A DNA stretch of 64,000 nucleotides from Galerina marginata (Eukaryota; Basidiomycota; Agaricomycetes; Agaricales; Galerinaceae): assembly GCA_023014335.1 (NCBI GenBank), contig JAECYW010000012.1, positions 2,170,001-2,234,000 of the forward strand, given 5' to 3'. The notes beneath the pieces are model-generated. The model was not told the DNA's origin and did no database searches. It saw nothing but the letters and a program-made list of their open reading frames with translations. The translations under genes and the position numbers were made by a program. Below are positions 1 to 11,200 of this stretch, piece by piece. Within the stretch, counting starts at the first letter, position 1. Each line of letters starts with the position of its first letter.

Positions 1-673
1 TTCAGATAGATGGGAATCGGTATCAGGAACTGCACAGCTGACTTGGTACGACTGGAGTGGCACCGTTCTGAACTCTACCCGCCAGCCATTCACAGTACCC
101 ACTCTCAATAATTCGCTTATCATGCAAGGCACGAACTTGTCAACAATCCTTCCTGCTGGACATGATGCGACACAAGCTTGGCTGCTCCTCAACGTCACGG
201 CGAAGGTTGATGGCAAAACTGTGACGAATGAACAATACGTACGCCACTTGTCTTTTTACATAACTGAGCAACGATTCATTGACGCCTATGTTTCTAGTTC
301 ACGCCTACCTCTTTAGCAAATGTTTCGCTTGTGGATCCCGAAATAGCCGTATCCGTCAAGCGCTCGAATGGATTCATCTTCACACTCTCTGCCAAAGGCG
401 GCGTAGCACCCTGGACCTGGATCGACCACCCGGCTGGAACAGTCGGCGTGTTCGTTGACACGAAGACAGGACTCCCCTCCAATGGCTTCTATCTGATTCC
501 TGGCATCGATCGTACATGTAAGTAAACTTGCTTTGGTCGACAAAATGGGAATTCACGACGTTGACATATTTGCTACAGTGCGTTTTGAACAGAACATGGA
601 CACTTCCAGAGTGAGGAACCCAAATGCTGCTGATTTTGTTGTGCGGTCTTTATGGAATAACACACATGTATAA
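1..673 (+). CDS. beta-mannosidase, glycoside hydrolase family 2 (3' end only)
   Basis: C-terminal part of a gene that begins upstream of the window. Three exons can be joined: 1-238, 298-517 and 579-673, with introns 239-297 and 518-578, both GT..AG and about 60 bp. The reading continues across both joins (NEQY|FTPTSLANVSL and GIDRT|LRFEQNMDT) and stops at TAA 671-673. The residues, including GVAPWTWIDHPAGTVGVF and LPSNGFYLIPG, resemble the C-terminal Ig-like sandwich domain of fungal GH2 beta-mannosidases, which release terminal beta-1,4-mannose from manno-oligosaccharides. The catalytic barrel lies outside the window, so activity cannot be judged here. Several NxS/T sequons suit a secreted protein. 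Family assignment is from recognition of this tail. Confidence 0.75.
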
Positions 674-1452
674 CTTCGTACGGTGACCGGTGACCGGTGA
701 GAGTTGGAATCCGGGATGAGGAGGATAGCATAAGTTCCTTAGGTCCCATGTTCCAGTGTACAGGCCTCAAAAATGACGAATCCTTTTTGGGCAGGAGACT
801 TCGCTTTTAGCTGTATCAACTAGCGTATGGATTGTGAGCCTAGTTGATGTAAAAGCAGTTCATATAGAAGCTCAATGGGTCCAAAGTATAATTTTTACTA
901 CACTAACGGCGCTTTTAGGGTCGGGACGGTCAAGACTCAAAATGCCTGAATCACATCAGTTCCGAAGATTTCAATCTCACATCAGGTTCTTGGATGAAAT
1001 GCTGCCTAGGGATAATGCTCCGTCGACATAGGAAAAACCCTGACTTTCTGAAAAATTGTAATTGATGTCGTTTTGTTGAAGACAACCCCGATAGGGGTTG
1101 GACGATATCGTGACCGCTTATAATTTCCTTCCTTCCTTCCACTTGCTTTTCTGTTTTCAGCCTCAGCCTCAGCCTGACATGCTCATGGTGGGGTGAACCT
1201 TTAGCCTGGCACTTGTATTGAAAACGCATGTAAATACAGCCATTTCGACATCTCATCCGTCAGGTGGGTCTTGCTAATGATAGCTTTGTCGCAGCCGTGT
1301 TCTAGAGAGCCTGGCGTATTAAGGACACCAGTGACTCGTGCCTACATCTCACGCCTTTCTATAGCTTCTTGATTTGCCCGGCTTCTTGTGAGGTGGGTCT
1401 TGCTTTTCATTTGTGATTATTGCCCTGCCTTCAACGGAACATACAGATCACG
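674..1452. other. intergenic spacer with short simple repeats
   Basis: No coding region is supported. A (CCTT)n tract lies at about 1129-1141, followed by a CAGCCT triplication near 1160-1178. A 13-base word, GGTGGGTCTTGCT, occurs at about 1263 and again near 1392. The right end should carry the promoter of the following hydrolase. Confidence 0.5.
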
Positions 1453-2331
1453 ATGATGTCCCTTCCCAACCCAGCTGCAGACCAAGCGTTTTGTAACGTA
1501 TCGGCGCTCGAAGCTGGCCTTCTCGACTTACCGGATGCCTTGTTCATTACCAATGCCGAAGAAGGACATGTCACGATCGCACCGTCATTATCTTTCCTCC
1601 TTCGCCACTCTCAGAAGGGCACCCACCTCGTATTCGATCTAGGAATCCGTAAAGATTGGGAAAACTACCCACCAGTCGTTGTCAACAGGATAAAGGCCAC
1701 CTATATCGTGCAAGTCAAGCAAGATGTCGTTGAATCCCTTGAAAAAGGCGGGACCTCCCTAGCCAAAATTGATTATGTCTGCTTGTCGCACTGCCATTGG
1801 GATCATATTGGTAACACCCTCCCATTCACAAACAGTACCTTTTTAGTTGGGAGTGCTTGTCAATCCCTTTTCAAGGCTCCCTATCCTCAAGACCCCATGG
1901 GCCGCTTTTCGTCTGATCTTCTTCCTCCCGGCCGTACAAGATTCCTCGACACAAGCGACTGGGATCCAATCGGCCCATTCCCTCGTGCCCTTGATTTCTT
2001 CGGAGACGGTAGCCTTTACATTGTCGACGCCCCTGGTCATCTTTCGGGGCACGTCAATATCCTGGCGCGCACCTCCAACGATGGAGCATGGATATACCTA
2101 GCTGGCGACAGCGCCCACCACTGGAACCTCATCACCCTCGAATCACAAGTTGCTGGACATCCGCATAGTTGCGCGCACGAAGATAAGGAAGCTGCTGAGA
2201 AGCATATTCGTCACATCCATGCACTCTGGAAGCTTCCTCGAGTTCAGGTCCTATTGGCCCATGATGAACCATGGTATAACAAAAATAAAGATGGCGATTC
2301 ATTTTGGCCCGGAAACATAGAATCATTGTAA
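1453..2331 (+). CDS. metallo-beta-lactamase-fold hydrolase (lactonase-like)
   Basis: Intronless gene of about 292 residues. The start is the first ATG, at 1453; a second ATG follows at once at 1456. The stop is TAA at 2329-2331. The zinc-binding signature HCHWDHIG (HxHxDH) sits at about residue 115. Further metal-ligand blocks are visible as VDAPGHLSGH and LAGDSAHH near residues 200-230, with a late Asp/Glu-rich HDEPW block. This layout matches MBL-fold enzymes of the AHL-lactonase/YtnP type, which open lactones or hydrolyse esters with a binuclear zinc centre. No signal peptide is visible, so a cytosolic enzyme is likely. The substrate cannot be told. Single-exon structure is unusual beside its intron-rich neighbours and would fit transfer or retroposition, but that is inference. 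Confidence 0.85.
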   Translation: MMSLPNPAADQAFCNVSALEAGLLDLPDALFITNAEEGHVTIAPSLSFLLRHSQKGTHLVFDLGIRKDWENYPPVVVNRIKATYIVQVKQDVVESLEKGGTSLAKIDYVCLSHCHWDHIGNTLPFTNSTFLVGSACQSLFKAPYPQDPMGRFSSDLLPPGRTRFLDTSDWDPIGPFPRALDFFGDGSLYIVDAPGHLSGHVNILARTSNDGAWIYLAGDSAHHWNLITLESQVAGHPHSCAHEDKEAAEKHIRHIHALWKLPRVQVLLAHDEPWYNKNKDGDSFWPGNIESL

Positions 2332-3354
2332 CAATTCAAAGCAATGATTCTTTTGAAAACGAGCCTTTTCTGGTATTTCTACATCTATACCACAAATCGC
2401 CATCATCAATTTCTTAAAAAACCGAAGGCCCGACGACCCACACCTTGCCCTGCCACGCAGAACGCTTCGCCGATCCCCACACATAGATAGCTCCCTGACG
2501 ATAGTCTTCTCGAACCTGGGATTGGAAAACTCATCCAGAACGCTGTTTTGCATAACCTCCAAAAACCCAAAAAAAACTTAACTTTGAACGAGATGAACCT
2601 TGCGTTGCTCCACAGAACGCTTTGGCAATCTTCACATGTTATAGATAGCTCTTGGTAGTAGGAAGGTATCCCATCCTTCAGGAGGAAAACTCATCGAGAG
2701 CATTAAGTATGCGCGAGGGAGACTGTAGTCTGTCAGCTCGACTGGCTGACAGGGCCGGCGTCAAGAAACCCAACGAATATCATACATAGCAAGCAACAAA
2801 ACAACAGCACAGCGCTGCGAAGAGCGAAACACTGGCAGGAGTGCAGGAAAATACAACACATCAGGGAAAGGAACGAAATGAGCGAAATTCAAATGCAGGT
2901 ACTAGATGACTATTATGTAGCTAAAGGGTACAATTTTGGACACGATATGAATACGTAGTGCGTCAAATCTCAATCACGGGTGGCTTGGTAGATTACGGAG
3001 AGAAGCTAGGTAGGTAGGTAGGTTGCAAGATAGTACTGTTTCGCAAGTAGGGTGGGTAGGATGGTAGAGTCGGACAGACAGACAGACTGGTGGTGTGCGG
3101 TGATACTGTAACTGATAGGAAGAGGCGGGCAGGAGATAGGAATTACGATGATCCTACTGAGAGAGAAAGTGTCCAGCTTCAAGGAAATAGACGGCGGCAG
3201 GTGCTGGTGCTGGTGCTGGTGCTAGGCGCACTGGGAGGCGAATAGAGAAAAGAAAGGCAAAAAATAAGGATAAAGTACGTAAAATTCAACAAAAACGAAG
3301 AAGAGAAAAAAAGGTTTCAGATCCAAAAATCGGATCACAAAAGACGAATCAATC
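2332..3354. other. spacer with an imperfect duplication and microsatellites
   Basis: About 1 kb between a + and a - strand gene ending toward each other. Two diverged copies of a roughly 105-base block lie at about 2447-2550 and 2596-2702. They share words such as AGAACGCTT, ATAGATAGCTC and GAAAACTCATC. A (GTAG)n tract lies near 3009-3022, (GACA)n near 3074-3088 and (GCTGGT)n near 3200-3222. I see no supported gene. Confidence 0.55.
2447..2702. repeat. imperfect direct duplication of about 105 bases
   Basis: The left copy (about 2447-2550) and right copy (about 2596-2702) align along their length with substitutions and one small insertion. Both keep ACCTTGC, CAGAACGCTT, ATAGATAGCTC and GGAAAACTCATC in the same order. 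Neither copy keeps a long shared reading frame. The block may be a decayed fragment of a gene or element, but nothing identifies it. Confidence 0.5.
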
Positions 3355-5799
3355 TCAATCGTCGTTCTCCTGCTCCATAGCTTCTCGCTCCAGTTTCTTC
3401 TTCATCGCGCTCACTACAAATGATGGTGATGATCAGTTGGGGGAAAGTAGATACAAAATAGTGACAGTGGAACATACCATCTCGGGAGATCTGACCAGAA
3501 CTCATCCACCCATCTGGGTATGCACTCACGATCTGAATTAGACAAGCAAGTCAGAGAATGCGACGACTCATAGACGACTACGCGAACACACCTTCTGGTA
3601 CAACACCTTGCGTAGCCCCTGATCGCTAATCTGTATCACCGATCCCTCCAAAGAACTGCAAGGTCAAAGAAAAGCAAGGTCAGCAAACAAGCTCATAACA
3701 CATTTCAAAAAATAAACAAAACGCACTTCTTCTCATTCTCCAACCGACAACACTCATTGCTCAACAACACAAGCTCCCAAACGATCGACTTCATCTGCTC
3801 CGTCATGCGATAGCGCTTCGCCGGCGGGTGCTGCCCGTGCTCCTTTCCATCCTTGTCTTTCCCGTCCTTCCCGCTGTCGCCATCTGCACCTCCGCCGCCG
3901 CCGCCGCCGCCTTGAGTGGGGGGCAGGGGCCCATCGACGTCCATCTCCTCCGTTGGGTGGCGCGTAGGCGCGGCGGACCCGGTGCCCGCGCTACCTTCTG
4001 CTGCTTCGTTCCGGATCTTTTCTTGTCGTTTGTCTGTACGAGAACAATGAGAATCGAAGAAAAAAAAACAAGATACAAGACGCACCCCATGCCAAAACGC
4101 TCTTCTCCCACTCCTCCTCCGCCTTGGCGAACCCATCTGCGGCCATCTGCTGGAGCTGGGCGAGGAGCACGTCCTGCCGCTCGGTGAGGAGCGCGAGGTG
4201 GTCTGTGAACACGGTGCGCTTGATGAGTTTCTGTGGTACAGGTCAGCGACGTGTAAGAAGAGACAATGGAGGTGGGATACATACGGTCATGGTAAATTTG
4301 TTATACGGAAAGAGCGTCGGCATGAGCGAGAAAAAGTCATCGTCGTACTCGTCCAGCCTGATCGCAAGAACAGCGAGCTTCGCAAGCGGAGGCTTGAGCG
4401 TCGGCGGGAACTTGCCCTTGTTCTCCCAAGACTCTGCACCAAAAACAAATCATCAGAACCAATACCCCAAACCACCGACACGACATGAACGAAAAACGCA
4501 CCGCTCGCAATAAGGTCCTTCATATCCTTAATCGCAACCTGCAGGTCCGGATGGAACATGGACTCATCCACCATCTTCTTCCTCTTCCCGCCCTCCATGA
4601 TCGCGCTGTTCTGCCGCTTGCGCTTCTGCCCCGCGTGCTCGGCGTCAGCGGCGATGCCTACCCCGCCATCGATCTTGAGCCGGTCGTGCGGGCTTGCATG
4701 GGTGTTTATGTTGGCGATTGAGCTTGGGATGGGGCCTGGGGCGGCGTCGACGGGGATCGGCGCGTCGCGCGTGCCTTCGATGGTGGGTGGGGGTTTTTGG
4801 GAGGAGGCGAGCCCGAGGTGTGGGGTTGTACCGGTTCCGAGAGAAGGATGCAGCCCGGCGGCGAAGGAGATCTTCTTTGATTTGGGTTTCTTGGGTGTTC
4901 TGGTGGGTACGTTAGATTGTTGGTGAAATACGAAAGTGGTAGGGTAGAAATGACGTACTTGTCCTTCATCAACGCGACTTCCCCGCTGGAGACGTAGAAT
5001 CCCTGCTGCTTCGTCTGCGCAAAGAACTGGCGCTCGTCGAGAGCGAGCTCAGAGTCATCGATGAAAGGATCAGACGTGTCGTAGTACTCTGCCGCGCCGT
5101 TCTTCCGCTGCAGGAAGAAAAAAAAGAATGTCAGCAAGATTGACACAAGCATTCAGGGTAGGAAAATACCTTTTTCTTCGACTTTGACTTTGGCTTCGCC
5201 CCTGCTTTGTCCTCTTCATCGTCTTCGGACTCGCTGGAGTCGGCGACCTTCTTGACGATGGGCGGGGGTGTCGGCGGCCGTTGACCTGTCTCTTTGGCTT
5301 GGCGGGAAATATCCACCTCATAATTTGAAGGCCCGCCGAGCCGGATATCGAGACGGATGGTCTTGAGTGGGATCGCTGGTGGGGGCGGGGGCGACGGTGA
5401 CGGCGAGCGCTTTGGTGGCTTGGTAGAACGCGGTTTGGCTGACGAGGCAGGTTTGGCTGCGGCTCCCGCAGTTGATGTTGACGTTGTGGCCGTCGTCACC
5501 GCCTCCGACGATGACGGGGGTGGGGCAGCGGTACCCGAGGCGACGGCGGCGGTCGACGACGACGAAGCAGCGGGGGGAACCGAGCCGACATTGGAGGGCG
5601 TAGGAGAGGGCGAGTGGACGAGGACGGGGATGGAGATGGGGACAAGTGATGAGCTGGCGGGGCCACCGTGGACGGTGATGCTCTTGTTGCTGCCAGCGAC
5701 GGCGAGGGAGGAGCGGCGGGATGTAGCGGGGGAGGCGGTGGTGGGCGGGGAGTGCTGGAGGTCGGGAGACTGGGGGCGGGCGTCCATCTCGACATCCAT
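3355..5799 (-). CDS. HPC2: HIR histone chaperone complex subunit, Hpc2/ubinuclein family
   Basis: Nine exons join cleanly: 5799-5170, 5107-4959, 4899-4502, 4433-4285, 4230-4086, 4033-3727, 3655-3592, 3532-3478 and 3413-3355, giving 651 residues. The start is ATG 5799; the frame runs further upstream but without another ATG. A low-complexity Ser/Pro/Ala-rich N-terminus is followed by the Hpc2-related domain (EYYDTSDPFIDDSEL ... GFYVSSGEVALMKDK, about residues 215-260). A middle ubinuclein block follows (FFSLMPTLFPYNKFTMT / KLIKRTVFTDHLALL, near residue 430). In yeast and animals these proteins form the HIRA/HIR complex, which deposits H3-H4 independently of replication. Basic KRKRQ and KRKKM runs could serve as nuclear signals. 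A poly-Gly run lies in exon 6. Confidence 0.9.
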
Positions 5800-8206
5800 G
5801 AGGGTGATGTGGAAGATGCCTAATCCGGCTGCCACATCCAACCCATATTCCAGCTCTCCAGCGGTTTTCAGCCCCCAAATCAGACGCACGGACGCTGAGC
5901 GAAGAAAAGACCTGTTGCTACATCCGCGTGAGACTCCTTTCGCGCGTTCCCATTGGTCCGGCGTTTCCCATCTTCCAACTCGACGCCCACAATCGCAAAC
6001 GGTTCCTCCAAATTATAATCAATCACTTGGTTTGCAAAATAAATGGTTCTGAGTCAAACCTGTTCGTTTCTTGTCGGTCCACCTCATATTTCTGCGGAAC
6101 ACTAACGATCACCGTTGACCCACCTGTCGACGCTCATCTCTGGTGACGAATGGTGACGATACGGAGTTCACTCACTGCCGTATAGGCATGATGTTATCTC
6201 CGCCTTTCGTAGCTCTCATGCCCACTGCCGACACAAATATCGGGTACGTGTGTTGCCCTCCAGATGTCCAAGCTTTTTATTATCGGCTTTGGGTACATTT
6301 CAGTATACGTCAACCTGGGAAACAGTTCGTATCTCATGAGGACCATCTCATTTGTGACAACGTAACATCTATGCCCGATTGCCATGAGGTGATAATCTAT
6401 TGGAAGGACCCACTGGGCTCTAGTGACCCACTGACTCAGTCTGACTGACCCATCGTAACAGGCAACCAACGGGTCAGTTGCACCAGAAAGGTTTAAAGTC
6501 ATTGGCGATGACCATCTTTCTAAGTAGGTCAGATTTTCAACTATTCAGCACTTATCTTAATAAATATTTTTGAAAGCGTGGCCTGAACGGCCCAGGTGAT
6601 AGACGGGCGTTCATACTTTCAAGAAAGATTCAAAAAGAATTACCCCATCACGTAAACAAAACTCGACCAACCGGTCAACCTCTCCGAGTCTACACGCTTA
6701 AATAACTGAACCAAAATGAAATCAAGCCCTATAACCGTCCAAACATCTTGAAGCACCCAGACTGATAGCCCAAACGGCAACTAGCGATCTCGAGGTGCCT
6801 GACATGTAAAGTCGGAGACGTTTTAGGTCTTCAAATTCAGGATAACAATGCAAGGATGTTTTCCGTCTCTCCCGTCAGTCATAGTGCTGAGCCTATTGAA
6901 GAGGTCTGGCAATATTTCACCTGCATGACTCTCTCCACACCTTCCAGCCGCGACTTCGTGGTTCAAGTTGAAGCAAATCAACCAGATTCAGAAGAACTGG
7001 GCCCAATCGAAAAGCAACAAGTCGTTTTTCGTAAACCCGGAGCCTTCACAGAGTGCGTCCTACGAGAAACGCTGGGGATAGTATGCAAGAACCCTTTATT
7101 TTTTTCTGCACGGGGCTCCCTCGTTTACACTAACGAAAACTAGTTACTAGATGAAAATGGTTTTTTCAGGATTCGGTTCTCCGTTCGAATACTTGTATTT
7201 CGTTCCGTTCTTGGTCGCTCTAACCTCCTGGAAAACCCGTATTTTTATGACAGCGATGCATTGCAGAAATCATAGCAGGCTTTCCGTTCCCATGTTTTCA
7301 GCCAGAAGTCCGGGTCAAAAACCCAAAGACTAGAAAATCCCTCCGCAGACACAAACCTCTCGAGTGGCAAGCCACCTGGTGGAGCTATGCCTATATATTC
7401 AAGATGTCAAAGTTACGCTTCGGCGAGGAGAACTTATTGAGGATTGGTTAAGGCAGCAGGAAAATCTGAGGATGCCAAGGTCGGGTACCTATCCAAACTC
7501 TCGGGGTCCTAACTCCCAATTCATTCAAAACGCGGCCTACTGCGCACTATACCTTCTCAGAACCTAAGGTAAAATCAGTAGAAAATAGCCTCTGGTTCGG
7601 TTCCAGAGAGTCTGAGAAGCTGAAACAAAAAACTCTATCTGTTATTGGATTATTTCGTCTTCTTAAGTAGGCGCCCTGTACCTCCTGATTTGGGCAGGGA
7701 CCCCAGGAGGTTTGATGGGTACGCAAAAAATCGAGCCTTTCCGTTTGCTTTCCGTTGAAACCCTATTCTCCTTCTAGGTCGCTTTTACTTGTTAATTGAT
7801 AAGTTAACAAAGACTGGACCATGATCCATGACTGGTGAGCTTGATTAGATGCTGATCGAATCCGGTGACGAACAATCCGGTGACGGACCCTACGACTATA
7901 AGGATCAAGGGGGCACCGGGTCATGAAAAAAAACCACAACTGGAAAATCACGGTTGCTAGACTCTGCTTGAGAATCAAAGATGGAGCATTTTACAGGCAG
8001 GAGTACATACATGGGAAACACAGCGTACAGACAAGAAAAGTTAACCAAAACACGGAGTGGGAAATTATCTACAAGTTCCCAGCAAAATCTCAAAGGGTCA
8101 ATAGCTGAGCCTGATCGACGTTCACCCAGCTAGACCGCTTGGAGCTATAGAAAAAAAAAATCAAAGAGACGACATGTGAGCTAATGTGAATCATACATGC
8201 AAAGAA
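5800..8206. other. 2.4 kb spacer without a supported gene
   Basis: The left end is the promoter region of the Hpc2-type gene. Several reading frames of 60-100 codons occur (for example + strand 6856-7143), but none shows a recognisable domain, signal peptide or convincing exon chain. A short repeated phrase, TCCGGTGACG, lies at about 7861 and 7876. I see no RNA gene. Confidence 0.4.
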
Positions 8207-11200
8207 TTAATCAACTAACACTCTTTTTTCGGAGGGGCTTGGGGGAAGCGTACCAAGTACCAGTTTGACGGTCTTGACTTCAAAGCCCCTGAAACTCAAT
8301 GATATGCTGGTGCCAGAACCGGAACTGCCGTCCGCTTCTGTTGACCGTAAGACGTAGAGTTCTTCGTTCTCGTCTTCCATAAGGTTGGTAACGAATGCTT
8401 TGGTTACAGGGAGATGACTGGAGATATTCAGTTGTGCCTGTGCGTGTCCGCCGAAAGCTTCATACAACCGCAGAACAACAGTGGCGGGCGTGTCCTTGTC
8501 TTCAAAGTTTACCGGCTCGTCGAACGCGTCGTATTCTCCACGCTTGACGGTCTCCAGGAATACGTTCCTGGCACCTTCGACTTTGAAAGGTGATTTCAAT
8601 GTCGAGGTAAAGTCAGGGGCGCCAGGAGGCAGGCAGCGGACTACACATGTATGTTAGATATTAAGTGAGAGAGTAAAGTCACGATATTTACCTCGTAAGG
8701 GCGAGTTGTAAAGGTAAGCTGCAACCGGGACGTCGGACTCCAGGAAATGACCTTCATGAGGCATCACTGCCCACGAGAAATGATGCTGGCCTATTTACGG
8801 ACCTGGTAAATGTAATATCCATGAAAGCATGCCTTCCTTGACAAACCTTGGTCTTGTTCAGCGTCAGGCGCAGTGGCCGAGCGAAGAAGAGAGATCCTGA
8901 GCATATTCCCTTGACAAGAGAAACCGTATTTCGATTCTGACAGGATGGCCACCCCATAGCCAAACTCGCTCAGGTCAGCAAACTGCACCAGCCTCATTAG
9001 TTAAGACTATCATAGCTATCTGGGTTTGGATGGTCTAACCTTATGCCCACAGACTTCAAACTGTCACCCACAGTATTTAGCAGTATCACTTAGAAGCAAA
9101 ACAAGCCAACATACTTTGGCGATGTCCCACGTCGTGTTCTTGTGCGTTGGTCGTTGAACGAAACCAAATTGTGTTTCATAGGTGGCATTGTCGCTGTGAA
9201 TATTGAGGGGCAGCTCGACTGAAGCAGAACACTGTCAATAACGAATGGTGCCGGAATACTGCGTCAAACTTACACTTCAAGAATTCATGACGTTGGTGCC
9301 AATCAACAATGGCGTCGAAGTTAAACAGCGATCGAGAACCTTCCTTAACCGTCGCTAAAAAGTGGGGCGATCATGAGGACAACACGGCCAAGTTCAGACG
9401 AATAACCTACCGGTTGTGGCATCCAAAGAAATCTATGCACAGTTTATGAAAAGGTTTCTTTGAAGGGCAGGCGACTTAAAAGACTTACAGTTACAGATAT
9501 GGTGCTCTGGCCATATCTCACCTCTGCACGCACTGCTGCACGCAGCGGGCCCTGAGAAACGACAGAAACATTGGAGAACTCAAGAGGGTCAGCAGTCTCA
9601 AGATGATGGACCTCGACATCTAAATAGTAGTTAATACCTTCTGCCACAGAAATTGTGTTAAAGGAGGCACATACCCCAAGCATCCCAGTAGTTCGGTCTA
9701 TCTTGGAAGATCACCAAGCCTCCAGTCATGCCTTCAGCGATGAGTTCACGACTATAAACACAAATAGTGAGTCAATCGACAGAAACATAAATTAGACAGA
9801 CGAACTTGAGTTTGACGTCAACCAAGCTGCTAATGCGTCCTTTCGAAATAGTAAGCTGAACACTTCCATTCCTAAGCACAAAATGATCTGATCCATTTGT
9901 GTACACTGCGAAGTAAACAGCAGTTTAACCAGAGCAAGCAAAAGAGGAAGACATTTTAAAATACCTGATACAGGTTTAAGATGCGCATGGAGGGCATTGG
10001 ACGCAAGCTTCAATTCTCCTGGGCCAGCTCCGTTCGCGCAGTGCATAATTGCATACCCTTCTTTCCCATCATCTGAGGCCTGAAGAATCTGCGACTTTAA
10101 GCTGGGGCCAGCTTTGGCGAGTGGAACTTTAACAATATCCCAGCGAGGGAAGAACGTGGTATTGTAGGCGACTATCTTGCTGGAACCGGCCAACGCTTTG
10201 GATCGTGTCGATGGTGTAAGAGGGACAGAGTTTGGGAAAAGAATAGAAAAGGCTTCTTCGAGCAATGCCTCTCCATCCTTCTTGACTTCCGCGTAGAGTA
10301 CCTCTGCATCATTGTAAACCATACCACTGATTGGGGGTCAGCAACCGCTGCAAGGCTTAGGGGTAACAACCCACATAGATGAACCAGGAAGAACTAGCCA
10401 GGATTTGTCAGATCAGCCCATTCATTCCAATAATAAAAGAAACTACCGTCATGGACTAAGATACCATGTCAGACAGACAACTACCGCAGATCAAAGAAGA
10501 CATACATTGGTTCAATAGAACTTTCTCCCAAGATTCATCAATCTTGTCTTTCGGGTAAACATAGTCTTTCTTGCTGTGTTTGTACAAAGACGCGAGAGTC
10601 GTAAGTTGCTGGAGTACACAGTCAGTTTCTCGAACAACTTGGTTGGTAGAGCCATCGAACAATACCTCAACGTCACGGAGAAGTATCTCGGAATTTCGAT
10701 TGCCTTTCTTGATTGACCCATGCGAAGTGTATGTACCACGATGGAACTGCAGAGCTTTTGAGGGCAACGAACAAAGCCACTAATAGCGAAAGTGACATAC
10801 CTCGAGGTAAAGTTCTCCGTTCCTGAAAACGAACCAAGGTTAATGGACGTCCCAATCAAGTTGAGTAAAACCCAAGACACACCAGTTTGGCAGAGTTTTG
10901 CCCGCCTTGGTCTCTTTTTCGAGTTGTTCGAAGAATTCATCAGCAGAGTGACCCATGTTGACAGGAGGCAATTCGCGATGAGTGTTAGTAACAGCCCTTA
11001 TGCGACGGAGCTAACCACGCTGAAAATGAGCAAACATTCACTTCTAAAGGAAATCCTACGCACGTTTTCAAGCATCTTGGCCAGAGGACCTCCTCCTCCA
11101 TCGCCGTTTCCAAATACAAGTAAAGATGTATCGGAGGATTCGAGATTCTACAGATTGTTTGAGTAATAGGAATGACTATTGGGAATGATTCTACCTTGTG

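Noticed and set aside
3803..4282. Overlapping - strand frames of 120-160 codons
   Set aside because: These run through introns of the Hpc2-type gene; the spliced frame is complete without them.
5799..5889. Extended N-terminus of the Hpc2-type protein beginning at 5889
   Set aside because: The upstream frame starts with GTG, not ATG; the first ATG is at 5799.
5357..6052. A 231-codon + strand frame, Gly/Ala/Asp-rich
   Set aside because: It is the antisense of the low-complexity first exon of the Hpc2-type gene.
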